Below are positions 17,745 to 27,617 of a stretch of DNA of 64,000 nt, piece after piece (position 1 is the first letter of the stretch; each line of letters opens with the position of its first letter). The translations under genes and the position numbers were made by a program. Below the pieces are notes generated by a model that saw only the letters and a program-made list of their open reading frames with translations, did not search any database and was not told the DNA's origin. Origin of the DNA: Mycobacterium sp. GA-1285 (GTDB taxonomy: Bacteria > Actinomycetota > Actinomycetes > Mycobacteriales > Mycobacteriaceae); assembly GCF_001499905.1 (NCBI RefSeq), contig NZ_LQIS01000008.1, positions 62,001 to 126,000 of the forward strand. The letters are read 5' to 3'.

Positions 17745-19136
17745 ATGAGTAAAGCCCTGCCGTCGAAAAACGGATCCCAGCCGAAGCGAAGCGGCAAAGA
17801 AAGCGCGGTCGGCCTCAAGAAGCACAAGCGCTCCGCGACCGATCTCGGTCTGGCGCTGGTCACTCCCCTGGTCGGCCAGGAATTCCTCGATCGCTACAAC
17901 CTGCGCGATCCGCTCAACCGCGGGTTGAAGTACGGCGTGAAACAGGTGTTCTCCGTCGCGGGCGCGGCCAGCAGGCAGTTCAAGCGCGTATCGGGCAGCC
18001 AGAGCGGACCGACGCGGCTGAAGAAGAGCGGTTCGGACTACTTCGACCTCACCCCCGACGACGAACAACAGATGATCGTCGAGACGGTTTGCGAGTTCGC
18101 CGACGAGGTCATCCGTCCCGCGGCACGCGAAGCCGACTCGTCCGCCGACTACCCCGTCGACCTCGTGGCGAAGGCATCCGAACTCGGCATCACCGCGATC
18201 AACGTGCCCGAGGACTTCGACGGAATCGCCGCCCACCGCGCTGCCGTCACCAACGTGTTGGTCGCCGAGGCACTGGCGTACGGCGACATGGGCCTCGCGC
18301 TGCCCATCCTGGCTCCTGCGGGTGTCGCGTCGGCGCTCACCCATTGGGGCAGCGCCGATCAGCAAGCCACCTATCTGAAAGAGTTTGCAGGAGAGAATGT
18401 TCCGCAGTCCTGCGTGGCGATCGCCGAACCGCGACCGCTGTTCGATCCCACGGCGTTGAAGACCACGGCCGTTCGGACCCCGAGCGGTTACCGCCTCGAC
18501 GGCGTCAAGTCGCTTGTGCCGGCCGCCGCCAATGCCGAACTGTTCATCATCGCCGCGCAACTCAACGGCAAGCCGGCACTTTTCATCGTCGAATCGTCGG
18601 CGAAGGGACTGCGCATCACGCCCGACCCGGGTATGGGCATCCGCGGAGCGGCGATCGGCCAGGTCGCGCTCGACGGGGTCACGGTGCCGCTGTCGGCGCG
18701 TCTCGGTGAGGAGGGCGCCAGCGATGTGGACTACTCGGAGGCGCTAGCGCTGTCGCGACTGGGCTGGGCGGCGCTTGCCGTCGGCACCTCCCACGCAGTG
18801 CTCGACTATGTCGTGCCATACGTCAAGGAGCGGCATGCTTTCGGCGAACCGATCGCGCATCGTCAGGCGGTCGCGTTCATGTGCGCCAACATGGCGATCG
18901 AGTTCGACGGTCTGCGTTTGATCAACTGGCGCGGCGCTTCACGGGCTGATCAGGGCCTGCCGTTCGCCCGCGAGGCCGCGCTGGCCAAACGGCTGGGCGC
19001 CGACAAGGGCATGCAGATCGGGCTGGACGGCGTACAGCTGCTCGGCGGACACGGCTACACCAAGGAACACCCGGTCGAGCGCTGGTACCGCGATCTGCGC
19101 GCCATCGGCGTCGCCGAGGGTGTCGTCGTCATCTAA
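17745..19136 (+). CDS. fadE24: acyl-CoA dehydrogenase FadE24
   Basis: 463 residues with GAGG eight bases before the ATG. A basic, lysine-rich extension of about 70 residues precedes the dehydrogenase fold, which begins around SDYFDLTPDDEQQMIVETV. The middle domain contains CVAIAEPRPLFDPTALKT and the C-terminal helical domain has LSRLGWAALAVGTSHAVLDYV and GGHGYTKEHPVERWYRDLR. It oxidises acyl-CoA to enoyl-CoA with FAD. It pairs with fadE23, 14 bp downstream, and probably works with it as a heteromer, as adjacent mycobacterial FadE pairs do. The same pair is isoniazid-responsive in M. tuberculosis (established knowledge). Confidence 0.9.
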   Translation: MSKALPSKNGSQPKRSGKESAVGLKKHKRSATDLGLALVTPLVGQEFLDRYNLRDPLNRGLKYGVKQVFSVAGAASRQFKRVSGSQSGPTRLKKSGSDYFDLTPDDEQQMIVETVCEFADEVIRPAAREADSSADYPVDLVAKASELGITAINVPEDFDGIAAHRAAVTNVLVAEALAYGDMGLALPILAPAGVASALTHWGSADQQATYLKEFAGENVPQSCVAIAEPRPLFDPTALKTTAVRTPSGYRLDGVKSLVPAAANAELFIIAAQLNGKPALFIVESSAKGLRITPDPGMGIRGAAIGQVALDGVTVPLSARLGEEGASDVDYSEALALSRLGWAALAVGTSHAVLDYVVPYVKERHAFGEPIAHRQAVAFMCANMAIEFDGLRLINWRGASRADQGLPFAREAALAKRLGADKGMQIGLDGVQLLGGHGYTKEHPVERWYRDLRAIGVAEGVVVI

Positions 19137-19150
19137 GCGAAAGAGCAATC

Positions 19151-20365
19151 ATGGCAATCAATTTAGAACTGCCGCGCAAACTCGAGGCGGTCATCGAGAA
19201 GGCTCATCAGGGTGCCGCGGAGATGCTGCGCCCGATATCCCGCAAGTGGGATCTGCGCGAACATGAGTACCCCGTCGAGCTGGATACCCTGGCCACCTTG
19301 TTCGAAGGCATCTCGGATGCGAAGGCGTTCGCGTTCGCCGGCGCCGAGGCGTTCGCCGGTGGCGACGAGCCCAAGGGCGCCAACCACAACGGCGCGAACA
19401 TGTCGGCCGTGCTCAACGTGATGGAGATCAGTTGGGGCGACGTGGCTTTGATGCTGTCGGTGCCGCGCCAGGGGCTCGGTAACGCGGCGATCTCCAGTGT
19501 GGCCACGCCCGAACAGCTCGAGCGACTGGGCAAGGACGTGTGGGCCGCGATGGCGATCACCGAACCGGACTTCGGCTCGGACTCGGCGGCCGTGTCGACG
19601 ACCGCGACCCTCGACGGCGACGAGTACGTGATCAACGGGGAGAAGATCTTCGTCACGGCCGGATCCCGGGCCACCCACATCGTGGTGTGGGCGACGCTGG
19701 ACAAGTCGCTGGGCCGCGCGGCGATCAAGTCGTTCATCGTCCCGCGTGAACATCCCGGGGTGACGGTCGAGCGGCTCGAGGACAAGCTCGGCATCAAGGC
19801 CTCCGACACCGCGGTCATCCGGTTCGACAATGTCCGGATTCCCAAGGACAACCTGCTGGGAAGCCCGGAGATCCACGTGGAGAAGGGTTTTGCCGGGGTC
19901 ATGGAGACCTTCGACAACACCCGGCCCGTCGTGGCCGCGATGGCCGTCGGCATCGCCCGCGCCGCCCTCGAGGAGGTGCGCAAGATCCTCACCGAGGCGG
20001 GCATCGAGATCTCCTACGACAAACCGTCGCACGCTCAGAGCGCACCCGCGGCGGAGTTCCTGCGGATGGAATCCGATTGGGAGGCGGCGTATCTGCTGAT
20101 GGTCCGCTCGGCGTGGCAGGCCGACAACGACATTCCGAACTCGAAGGAAGCGTCGATGGGCAAGGCGAAGGCCGGTCGGGTGGCCAGCGACATCACCCTA
20201 AAGGCGGTGGAATTGGCCGGCACCGTCGGATACTCGGAGGTCACCCTGCTGGAGAAGTGGGCCCGCGACAGCAAGATCCTCGACATCTTCGAGGGCACCC
20301 AGCAGATCCAGCTGCTGGTCGTGGCGCGCCGCCTGCTCGGCTTGTCGTCGGCCGAGCTCAAGTAG
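19151..20365 (+). CDS. fadE23: acyl-CoA dehydrogenase FadE23
   Basis: 404 residues. WAAMAITEPDFGSDSAAV is the FAD/substrate loop of the middle domain, GEKIFVTAGSRATH follows, and the C-terminal domain ends with GYSEVTLLEKWARDSKILDIFEGTQQIQLLVVARRLLG. The family introduces the alpha-beta double bond in acyl-CoA. It starts 14 bp after fadE24 and shares its promoter. Sequence does not give chain length or whether the substrate is a fatty acid or a sterol side chain. It is the last gene of this unit; a 204-bp gap and a convergent antigen 85 gene follow. Confidence 0.9.
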   Translation: MAINLELPRKLEAVIEKAHQGAAEMLRPISRKWDLREHEYPVELDTLATLFEGISDAKAFAFAGAEAFAGGDEPKGANHNGANMSAVLNVMEISWGDVALMLSVPRQGLGNAAISSVATPEQLERLGKDVWAAMAITEPDFGSDSAAVSTTATLDGDEYVINGEKIFVTAGSRATHIVVWATLDKSLGRAAIKSFIVPREHPGVTVERLEDKLGIKASDTAVIRFDNVRIPKDNLLGSPEIHVEKGFAGVMETFDNTRPVVAAMAVGIARAALEEVRKILTEAGIEISYDKPSHAQSAPAAEFLRMESDWEAAYLLMVRSAWQADNDIPNSKEASMGKAKAGRVASDITLKAVELAGTVGYSEVTLLEKWARDSKILDIFEGTQQIQLLVVARRLLGLSSAELK

Positions 20366-20473
20366 TTAGACGGCGAGCGGCGCGACCCCGGTTGTGAATC
20401 TGACGACGAAAAATTCGAAAAACCGTCGCTGGATGCACAATCGGCGGCTCGCGCACTGCGCTCATGACGCTCA

Positions 20474-20501
20474 TTGTTCACGTGGGGTTGTTCACGTGGG
20501 C
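20474..20501. repeat. tandem 14-bp duplication
   Basis: TTGTTCACGTGGGG (20474-20487) is followed directly by TTGTTCACGTGGGC (20488-20501). It lies in the 204-bp gap between the convergent fadE23 and antigen 85 genes, just beyond the terminator hairpin. No function is evident. Confidence 0.7.
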
Positions 20502-20523
20502 CCCCGCGCAAGTTCGCTGAAAG

Positions 20524-20558
20524 CAAAAGTCCCCGGACGCGCGTGGCGTCCGGGGACT
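20524..20558 (-). terminator. rho-independent terminator of the antigen 85 gene
   Basis: A perfect 13-bp stem, AGTCCCCGGACGC (20528-20540) with GCGTCCGGGGACT (20546-20558), closes a 5-nt loop. On the minus strand the stem is followed by a short T-run that continues into the end of the stem. It starts 11 bp after the antigen 85 stop. Confidence 0.88.
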
Positions 20559-20569
20559 CTCGACGTGCC

Positions 20570-21856
<1,287 letters not shown>

Positions 21857-21990
21857 ATGGCACCGGTCCGCACGCCGCGACTGTCGGTCGACGACTGGGT
21901 TCAGGCCGGATACGAGCCCTGCTCGCCGAGCAGGGCATCAAGGCGCTCAAGCTGGACGCGCTGTGCGAACGGGCCGGCGCCACCAAGGGC
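21857..21990 (+). pseudogene. remnant of a TetR-family regulator gene (frameshifted, truncated)
   Basis: ATG 21857 begins MAPVRTPRLSVDDWVQAGY, a typical TetR N-terminus. The frame then breaks: two extra bases at 21914-21915 move the rest of the homology, ALLAEQGIKALKLDALCERAGATKG (given in two parts: ALLAEQGIKALKLD and ALCERAGATKG), to another frame up to about 21990. The expected recognition helix and whole ligand-binding domain are missing, and about 95 bp later the next gene starts. This is a frameshift plus deletion. It may once have controlled the adjacent Ddn-like gene. Confidence 0.75.
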
Positions 21991-22086
21991 AGGCGACCTG
22001 CGAACGAACGCCACCTGGAAATCGCCGGAGCGCTGCGGTTGGGTATGAAGGTGTCACGGACTGCGATGGTGTGATCGGAGAGAACC

Positions 22087-22476
22087 ATGGCTGAGGACTT
22101 GCGCGATCGAGTCACCAAACTGTTCCAGAAGAACGTCGTGAACCCGATGATGCGGCTCCTGCCGTTCCAGACGTTGTTGGAGACGACGGGTCGCAAGAGC
22201 GGCCAACCCCGACGCACTCCCTTGGGCGGACGTCGCGTGGGCAACGAGTTCTGGTTCGTCTCCGAGTTCGGCGAGAACTCGCAATACGTCAAGAACATCC
22301 AGGCCGATCCCGCCGTCCGGGTCCGATTGAACGGCAAGTGGCACAGGGGCACCGCGCACATCGTGGCCGACGACGATCCGCGCGAGCGGTTGGGATCGCT
22401 ACCGCGGTTCAACAGCTTCGGCGTGCAGACCTTCGGCACGAACCTGCTCACCATCCGGGTCGACCTCGAGGATTGA
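22087..22476 (+). CDS. deazaflavin (F420)-dependent nitroreductase family protein (Ddn-like)
   Basis: 129 residues. LETTGRKSGQPRRTPLGG is the family's signature beta-strand and cofactor-phosphate loop, followed by FWFVSEFGENSQYVKNIQADPAVRVRLNGKWHRGTAHIV. The split-barrel fold binds F420 and reduces quinones, unsaturated lipids or nitro compounds; M. tuberculosis Ddn activates pretomanid. GGAGAG precedes the ATG. It stands between the TetR remnant and the operator of the next operon and is probably its own unit. Confidence 0.85.
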   Translation: MAEDLRDRVTKLFQKNVVNPMMRLLPFQTLLETTGRKSGQPRRTPLGGRRVGNEFWFVSEFGENSQYVKNIQADPAVRVRLNGKWHRGTAHIVADDDPRERLGSLPRFNSFGVQTFGTNLLTIRVDLED

Positions 22477-22486
22477 CTCGCGACAT

Positions 22487-22512
22487 AAGTAAAACTAAAG
22501 TCAGTTTTACTT
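22487..22512 (+). promoter_or_regulatory. perfect inverted repeat, candidate operator of the downstream operon
   Basis: AAGTAAAACT (22487-22496) and AGTTTTACTT (22503-22512) are exact reverse complements separated by AAAGTC. The 26-bp AT-rich dyad is isolated in GC-rich sequence, 49 bp before the dioxygenase-like start. Length and symmetry suit a TetR dimer pair; the TetR encoded within the operon (26984-27598) is the obvious candidate. Confidence 0.65.
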
Positions 22513-22561
22513 TTTGGTCGCGAATGCCCGCGGCCGGCCGTCATCGTCGATGGAGCCCATC

Positions 22562-23686
22562 ATGGAGTCGTTCGTCCACCTGCGCAAAGGCCGTACACCC
22601 AAGCGCCTGCACGCCGACCTCGACGGCCTCAAGGACGACGAACTCGGTCGCGGCGGATTCGTCGGCCGCACCGCCAACATCTACCGCCGCCACGACCCCA
22701 CCGCGTACCGAGCGTCGGGACCGCTGCGCCCGGTCGACGTGATGACCAGCGAGCTCAAGCCGAGCGACGCCACCGATGCCGCGGGCACGCCGCTGCTGTT
22801 GTTCAGCAACCCGGACTGCCGGATCTCGCTGAGCCGGCGCGGCGAACAGATGCCGTTCTACGTGCGTCACGTGGACGGGGACCTGCTGTCGTTCGTGCAC
22901 CGGGGTTCGGGTCTGCTCGAGACGGAGTTCGGACCGCTGCCCTACCGCGAGGGCGACTGGGTGTACCTGCCGAAGGCGACGACGTGGCGCCAGGTGCCCG
23001 ACGAGGAAACCACGCTGCTGATGATCGAGGCCACCGCCGAGTTCCGCGTTCCGCCACCGGGACCCCTCGGCAGGCACTTCCCGTTCGACCCCTCACAGGT
23101 CACCGTGCCGGAACCGCAACCCATCGACGATGACGGCAGAACCGAATACGAGGTCCGACTTGTCCACGACGGTGGGCCGACTTCGCTGTTCTACCAACAC
23201 AATCCGATCGACGTCGAAGGATGGCGCGGCGACAACTTCCCGTTTACGTTCAACATCGCCGACTACAACGTGATCGCCAGTGAGAGCGTGCACCTGCCGC
23301 CGACCGTGCACCTGTTCATGCAGGCGACGGGCGTGGCGGTGATGAACTTCCTGCCCCGGCCCGCCGAGAGCGTTCCCGGAACCGAGCGTCCGCCGTGGTA
23401 TCACCGCAACGTCGACTACGACGAGGTCTCCTTCTTCCACGGCGGCGACCTCTTCGGCATCCCCATGCCGCCCGGTTTGATCAGCCACGCCCCGCAGGGT
23501 GTGCACCACGGCGCGCCGGAGAAGGCCCGCGAGCGCGCGCGACGCAAGTTCGACGAGCAGGACCGCGTGGGTTGGTATGTCATCTCCGTCGACACAGCCC
23601 GGCGGATGACGCCGTCGGCGGAGGTTCTGGCACACGATCTCGGAGCGGCGACGGCCGCGACATCGAACCGAGGCCAGCACACGTGA
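22562..23686 (+). CDS. homogentisate 1,2-dioxygenase-like Fe(II) cupin enzyme
   Basis: 374 residues from ATG 22562, with GGAG six bases upstream; the frame is open further upstream but lacks homology. The C-terminal half follows homogentisate dioxygenase: NPIDVEGWRGDNFPFTF, then WYHRN with His281, Glu288 (or Asp287) and GVHHGAP with His315/His316, matching the His-Glu-His iron site of that family. Homogentisate dioxygenase opens the ring of homogentisate with O2. There is no fumarylacetoacetase or maleylacetoacetate isomerase nearby, so the true substrate may differ. It is the first gene of an eight-gene coupled operon. Confidence 0.82.
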   Translation: MESFVHLRKGRTPKRLHADLDGLKDDELGRGGFVGRTANIYRRHDPTAYRASGPLRPVDVMTSELKPSDATDAAGTPLLLFSNPDCRISLSRRGEQMPFYVRHVDGDLLSFVHRGSGLLETEFGPLPYREGDWVYLPKATTWRQVPDEETTLLMIEATAEFRVPPPGPLGRHFPFDPSQVTVPEPQPIDDDGRTEYEVRLVHDGGPTSLFYQHNPIDVEGWRGDNFPFTFNIADYNVIASESVHLPPTVHLFMQATGVAVMNFLPRPAESVPGTERPPWYHRNVDYDEVSFFHGGDLFGIPMPPGLISHAPQGVHHGAPEKARERARRKFDEQDRVGWYVISVDTARRMTPSAEVLAHDLGAATAATSNRGQHT

Positions 23687-24864
23687 CGACGGCCGTGAAA
23701 CACGAGTACGACCGTATTCCGTACCTCGTTGCGTACCAAAACACTTCGGGCGTCCGCGACGTGTACGGCGGGGTGGCCGAGCTGGTGGTGCTCGAAAGCC
23801 ACCTGCTACGGCCCAAAGACAAACCCTCAGACACCGTGCTGGTGTTCATGCACCCGATCGGCGGCGGCGCGTACCTACCGATGATGAACGGGCTCGCGCG
23901 GGCGGGCCACCACGTCATCTACTGCAACAGCCGATTCCGCGGCACCGACTCCGCGCTGCTGATGGAGAAGGTCGTCGAGGACCTCGGCGAATGCATCAAG
24001 GACGCCAAGAACCGCTTGGGCTATTCGAAGGTGGTGCTGGCCGGGTGGAGCGGCGGCGGCTCGCTGTCGGTGTTCTACCAGCAGCAGGCCCAGCACCCGA
24101 CGATCACCGCCAGCCCGTCGGGCGACGGTCCGGATCTGACCAGGCTCGGCTTGATCCCCGCCGATGGCCTGATGCTGCTGGCCGCCCACATCAGCCGCCA
24201 CGGCACCCTGACCGAGTGGCTCGACGCGTCGATCCTCGACGAGGCCGATCCGTCCAAGCGCGATCCGGAGCTGGACCTGTACAACCCGGACAACCCGAAC
24301 CAGCCGCCGTACTCGCAGGAGTTCCTCGACCGCTACCGCAAGGCGCAGATCGACCGCAACCGACGAATCACCAAGTGGGTCAAGGAGAAACTCGCCGAGT
24401 TGGAGGCGGCGGGGCGGCCCGATGACGAGTTCGCGTTCGTCGTGCACGGAACGATGGCCGACCCGCGCTGGCTGGACCCGACCGTCGATCCGAACGAGCG
24501 CACCCCGGGAACCTGCTACCTGGGTGATCCCCAGGTGGTGAACAACGGCCCGGTCGGGCTCGCCCGGTTCTGCACACTGCGCAGCTGGCTGTCGCAATGG
24601 AGCTATGACGACGCCAACGGCGACGCGGTGCGGTGCGGTGCGGACGTCGCGGTGCCGACCCTGGTCATCGGCAACCTCGCCGACGACGCATGCACACCGA
24701 GCCACACCCGCAGGCTGTACGAGGCCATCGGGCATCATGACAAGGAGATGCACGAGATTCCGGGCGCCAACCACTATTACGCGGGCGCCGACCAGCGCGA
24801 CAAGCTGCGCGAGGCCGTCGGCGTCATCACCGACTGGCTGCACAGGCACGGGTTTTCGCTATGA
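23683..24864 (+). CDS. alpha/beta hydrolase
   Basis: 393 residues from GTG 23683, which overlaps the dioxygenase stop by 4 bp (GTGA). GWSGGG places the nucleophile at Ser123, the oxyanion region is around FMHPIGGG, and IPGANHYYAG near the C-terminus carries the likely catalytic His. An insertion of about 100 residues (DLYNPDNPNQPPYSQEF onwards) sits between core strands. In this operon it could hydrolyse the ring-opened product, or a thioester or ester formed from it; that is inference from position. Confidence 0.8.
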   Translation: MTTAVKHEYDRIPYLVAYQNTSGVRDVYGGVAELVVLESHLLRPKDKPSDTVLVFMHPIGGGAYLPMMNGLARAGHHVIYCNSRFRGTDSALLMEKVVEDLGECIKDAKNRLGYSKVVLAGWSGGGSLSVFYQQQAQHPTITASPSGDGPDLTRLGLIPADGLMLLAAHISRHGTLTEWLDASILDEADPSKRDPELDLYNPDNPNQPPYSQEFLDRYRKAQIDRNRRITKWVKEKLAELEAAGRPDDEFAFVVHGTMADPRWLDPTVDPNERTPGTCYLGDPQVVNNGPVGLARFCTLRSWLSQWSYDDANGDAVRCGADVAVPTLVIGNLADDACTPSHTRRLYEAIGHHDKEMHEIPGANHYYAGADQRDKLREAVGVITDWLHRHGFSL

Positions 24865-26066
24865 GCGTGACCGGTCCGCTGGACGGTATCCGCGTCATCG
24901 AGGTCGGCACACTGATCTCCGGGCCGTTCGCCGGGCGCCTACTCGGCGACATGGGCGCCGAGGTGATCAAGATCGAACCGCCGGGAGCCCCGGATCCCCT
25001 GCGCACGTGGGGCCAGGCCGAACTCGACGGGCATCACTTCTTCTGGACCGTGCACGCGCGCAACAAGAAAGCCGTCACGCTGAACCTGCGAACCGAAGCT
25101 GGCCGCGCACTGTTCCTCGACCTCGTCGAGCGTTCCGACATCATCGTCGAGAACTTCCGGCCGGGCACGCTGGAGAAGTGGAACCTGGGCTATGACGTGC
25201 TGCGCGAACGCAATCGAGGGATCATCCTGGTCCGCGTCTCCGGCTACGGGCAGACCGGGCCCGAGGCGCACAAAGCGGGATATGCCTCGGTCGCCGAGGC
25301 GGCCAGCGGCCTGCGGCACATGAACGGCTTCCCCGGCGGCCCGCCGCCTCGGCTGGCGCTGTCGTTGGGTGACAGCCTCGCGGGCATGTTCGCCGCGCAG
25401 GGCGCGTTGGCAGCGCTGTACCGCCGCTCGGTGACGGGGGAGGGTCAGGTCGTCGACGCGGCGCTCACCGAGGCCTGCCTGGCGGTTCAGGAATCCACCA
25501 TCCCCGACTACGACGTCGGCGGCGTGGTGCGCGGACCATCGGGCACGCGACTGGAGGGCATTGCACCCTCGAACATCTACCGCAGCGCCGACGGCAGCTG
25601 GGTGGTGATCGCGGCGAACCAGGACACCGTCTTCCGCCGGCTGTGTGAGGCGATGGGCCGCCCCGAACTGGCCACCGACGACCGGTTCGCCAATCACGTG
25701 GCCCGCGGGCGCAACCAGGATGAGCTGGACAAGATCATCGGCGACTGGGCCGCGGAACGCCGGCCCGACGACATCATCGAAACCCTTTCTGCCGCGGGCG
25801 TGATCGCCGGGCCGATCAACACCGTCGCCGAGGTCGTCGAGGATCCGCAGCTACGCTCCCGCGGAATGTTGGTCGAGCACTGGGACGAGCGCGTCGGACG
25901 GTCCGTCCTGGGTCCCGGCGTCGTGCCGGTGCTCTCGGAGACGCCCGGCGGCGTGCGCTCCGCCGGCCCCGCCACACCCGGTCAACACAACGACGAGGTC
26001 TACCGCGGCCTGCTCGGCAGGAGTTCCGCCGAACTCGACGCGCTGAGGGCGGAGGGAGTGCTGTGA
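24861..26066 (+). CDS. CaiB/BaiF family CoA transferase
   Basis: 401 residues, ATGA overlap with the hydrolase gene. DGIRVIEVGTLISGPFAGRLLGDMGAEVIKIE is the class III CoA-transferase N-terminus. Asp171 in SLGDSLAG is the family's catalytic aspartate, and VVDAALTEACLAV follows. The enzyme moves CoA from a donor thioester to an organic acid. Here it would activate an acid made upstream so that the lyase and acyl-CoA dehydrogenase of the operon can act. The acid is unknown. Confidence 0.88.
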   Translation: MSVTGPLDGIRVIEVGTLISGPFAGRLLGDMGAEVIKIEPPGAPDPLRTWGQAELDGHHFFWTVHARNKKAVTLNLRTEAGRALFLDLVERSDIIVENFRPGTLEKWNLGYDVLRERNRGIILVRVSGYGQTGPEAHKAGYASVAEAASGLRHMNGFPGGPPPRLALSLGDSLAGMFAAQGALAALYRRSVTGEGQVVDAALTEACLAVQESTIPDYDVGGVVRGPSGTRLEGIAPSNIYRSADGSWVVIAANQDTVFRRLCEAMGRPELATDDRFANHVARGRNQDELDKIIGDWAAERRPDDIIETLSAAGVIAGPINTVAEVVEDPQLRSRGMLVEHWDERVGRSVLGPGVVPVLSETPGGVRSAGPATPGQHNDEVYRGLLGRSSAELDALRAEGVL

Positions 26067-26977
26067 ACCAGCTACCGGAACACGTGCGGATCCGAGACGT
26101 CTCGCTGCGCGACGGTCTGCAGATCGAGGAGCCGATCCCGTTGTCGGCCAAGCTCGAACTACTCGCCGCGGTCGCCGCTACCGGGGTGCGCGAGATGGAG
26201 GCGACGGCGTTCGTCTCACCCTCGAAGGTGCCCGCGCTGGCCGACGCCGCCGAACTGGCCGCGCATCTGCAGGAGTACCGCGATTCACACGACATCGAAT
26301 TCTCGGCGCTGGTGGCCAGCCCCAACGGCGCCAAGCGCGCGATCGCGGCCGGGTTGTCGTCGATCGAGTACGTGGTGTCGGCCGCCGACGGTCACAGCCG
26401 CGCCAACGTGGGCCGCACCTCCGCCGAGTCGACGGCGCTGATACCGGAGATCATCGCGATCGCGCACGACAGCGGGGCGACCGTCGAGGTCATCGTCGCG
26501 ACCACCTGGGACTGCCCGTTCGACGGGCCCACACCGCATCAGCGCGTCGTGGACGTGATGACCACCGCGTTGTCGAGCGAGGTCGACCGGTTGGCGATCG
26601 CCGACACCATCGGCACCGCCACCCCCCGGCGGGTGAGCGAGTCGATCGAGGCGCTGCGGCCGATGATCGGCGAGATACCGCTTGGCGCGCACTTCCACAA
26701 CACCCGCGGCGCCGGACTGGCCAGCGCCTATGCGGCGGTGACCGCGGGCATCACCCGGCTGGACGCGTCGGTGGGCGGCCTGGGAGGTTGCCCGTTCGCA
26801 CCCGGCGCGAGCGGCAACATCGCCACCGAGGACCTGGTATACCTGTTGCGCGACAGCGGAATCCGAGTCGACGTCGACCTGGACGCCGCAATCCAGGCCG
26901 CGGGCGTGGCGCAACGCCTGGTCGGACACGACCTGCCGGGTTCGCTGCTGCGCGCCGGCGACCGGATCCTGGGCTGA
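26063..26977 (+). CDS. hydroxymethylglutaryl-CoA lyase-like aldolase
   Basis: 304 residues from GTG 26063, GTGA overlap. A DRE-TIM barrel: RDVSLRDGLQ at 11-20 carries the metal Asp and catalytic Arg, GAHFHNTRG provides the metal histidines, and GGLGGCPFAPGASGNIATEDL contains the active-site Cys loop of HMG-CoA lyase. It cleaves a 3-hydroxy-3-alkylacyl-CoA to acetyl-CoA plus a keto acid. Together with the CoA transferase it suggests the operon degrades a branched dicarboxylic or alkyl-succinate-type intermediate. Confidence 0.87.
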   Translation: MNQLPEHVRIRDVSLRDGLQIEEPIPLSAKLELLAAVAATGVREMEATAFVSPSKVPALADAAELAAHLQEYRDSHDIEFSALVASPNGAKRAIAAGLSSIEYVVSAADGHSRANVGRTSAESTALIPEIIAIAHDSGATVEVIVATTWDCPFDGPTPHQRVVDVMTTALSSEVDRLAIADTIGTATPRRVSESIEALRPMIGEIPLGAHFHNTRGAGLASAYAAVTAGITRLDASVGGLGGCPFAPGASGNIATEDLVYLLRDSGIRVDVDLDAAIQAAGVAQRLVGHDLPGSLLRAGDRILG

Positions 26978-26983
26978 GAAAAC

Positions 26984-27598
26984 GTGCCCTCATCGGGAAC
27001 CCTGAGCGCCAAGGGCCGCCAAACCCGCGAGGCTATCGAGCAGGCCGCACGAAAGTTGTTTGCCGAACGCGGTTTTCACGGGACCACGCTCGGTGACATC
27101 ACCTCGGCCGCGGGTAAGTCACCCGCGGCGTTCTACCGCTACTTCGCGGACAAGGAAGACCTGTTGGCGGTGCTCGCGCAGTCATTCCTGCGCGAGGTGG
27201 TGGCACCGTCCGGCGTCGCGCTCGAGCTACCGGAATCACCAAATGACGACGCCTTCTTCCGAACCGTGGTCACGGGTTACTGGAACACGTTCAAACAGAA
27301 CATCGGGATCATGATCGCGGTCGCGCAACTCGCCGCGACCCAACCGCGGTTCGCCGCGGTGCAGAACGAATTTCGTCGGTTGGGGATGGACGTCGTGGCC
27401 GCCTCGGTGCGCCGCGCGCAGGAGCAGGGCTACGGTGCCGAACTCCATCCCGAGCACACTGCGGCGGCCATCGCGCTGTTGTTCGAGAACTTCACCACCG
27501 TCTTCGTCGGGACATCCCGCCTTGGCGTCGAGCTGACCGACGAGGATGCGATCGCGACGCTGTCGAGGATCTGGAAGAAGACGCTGTACGGTTTCTGA
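26984..27598 (+). CDS. TetR family transcriptional regulator
   Basis: 204 residues from GTG 26984. The N-terminal HTH is clear: TREAIEQAARKLFAERGFHGTTLGDITSAAGKSPAAFYRYFADKEDLL at about 12-60. The C-terminal half is an alpha-helical ligand domain. It is in the middle of the catabolic operon, 6 bp after the lyase gene, so autoregulation through the inverted repeat at 22487-22512 is likely. The inducer could be an operon CoA ester. All of this beyond the family call is inference. Confidence 0.88.
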   Translation: MPSSGTLSAKGRQTREAIEQAARKLFAERGFHGTTLGDITSAAGKSPAAFYRYFADKEDLLAVLAQSFLREVVAPSGVALELPESPNDDAFFRTVVTGYWNTFKQNIGIMIAVAQLAATQPRFAAVQNEFRRLGMDVVAASVRRAQEQGYGAELHPEHTAAAIALLFENFTTVFVGTSRLGVELTDEDAIATLSRIWKKTLYGF

Positions 27599-27617
27599 AC
27601 CCGGAAAGGAAATCAAC

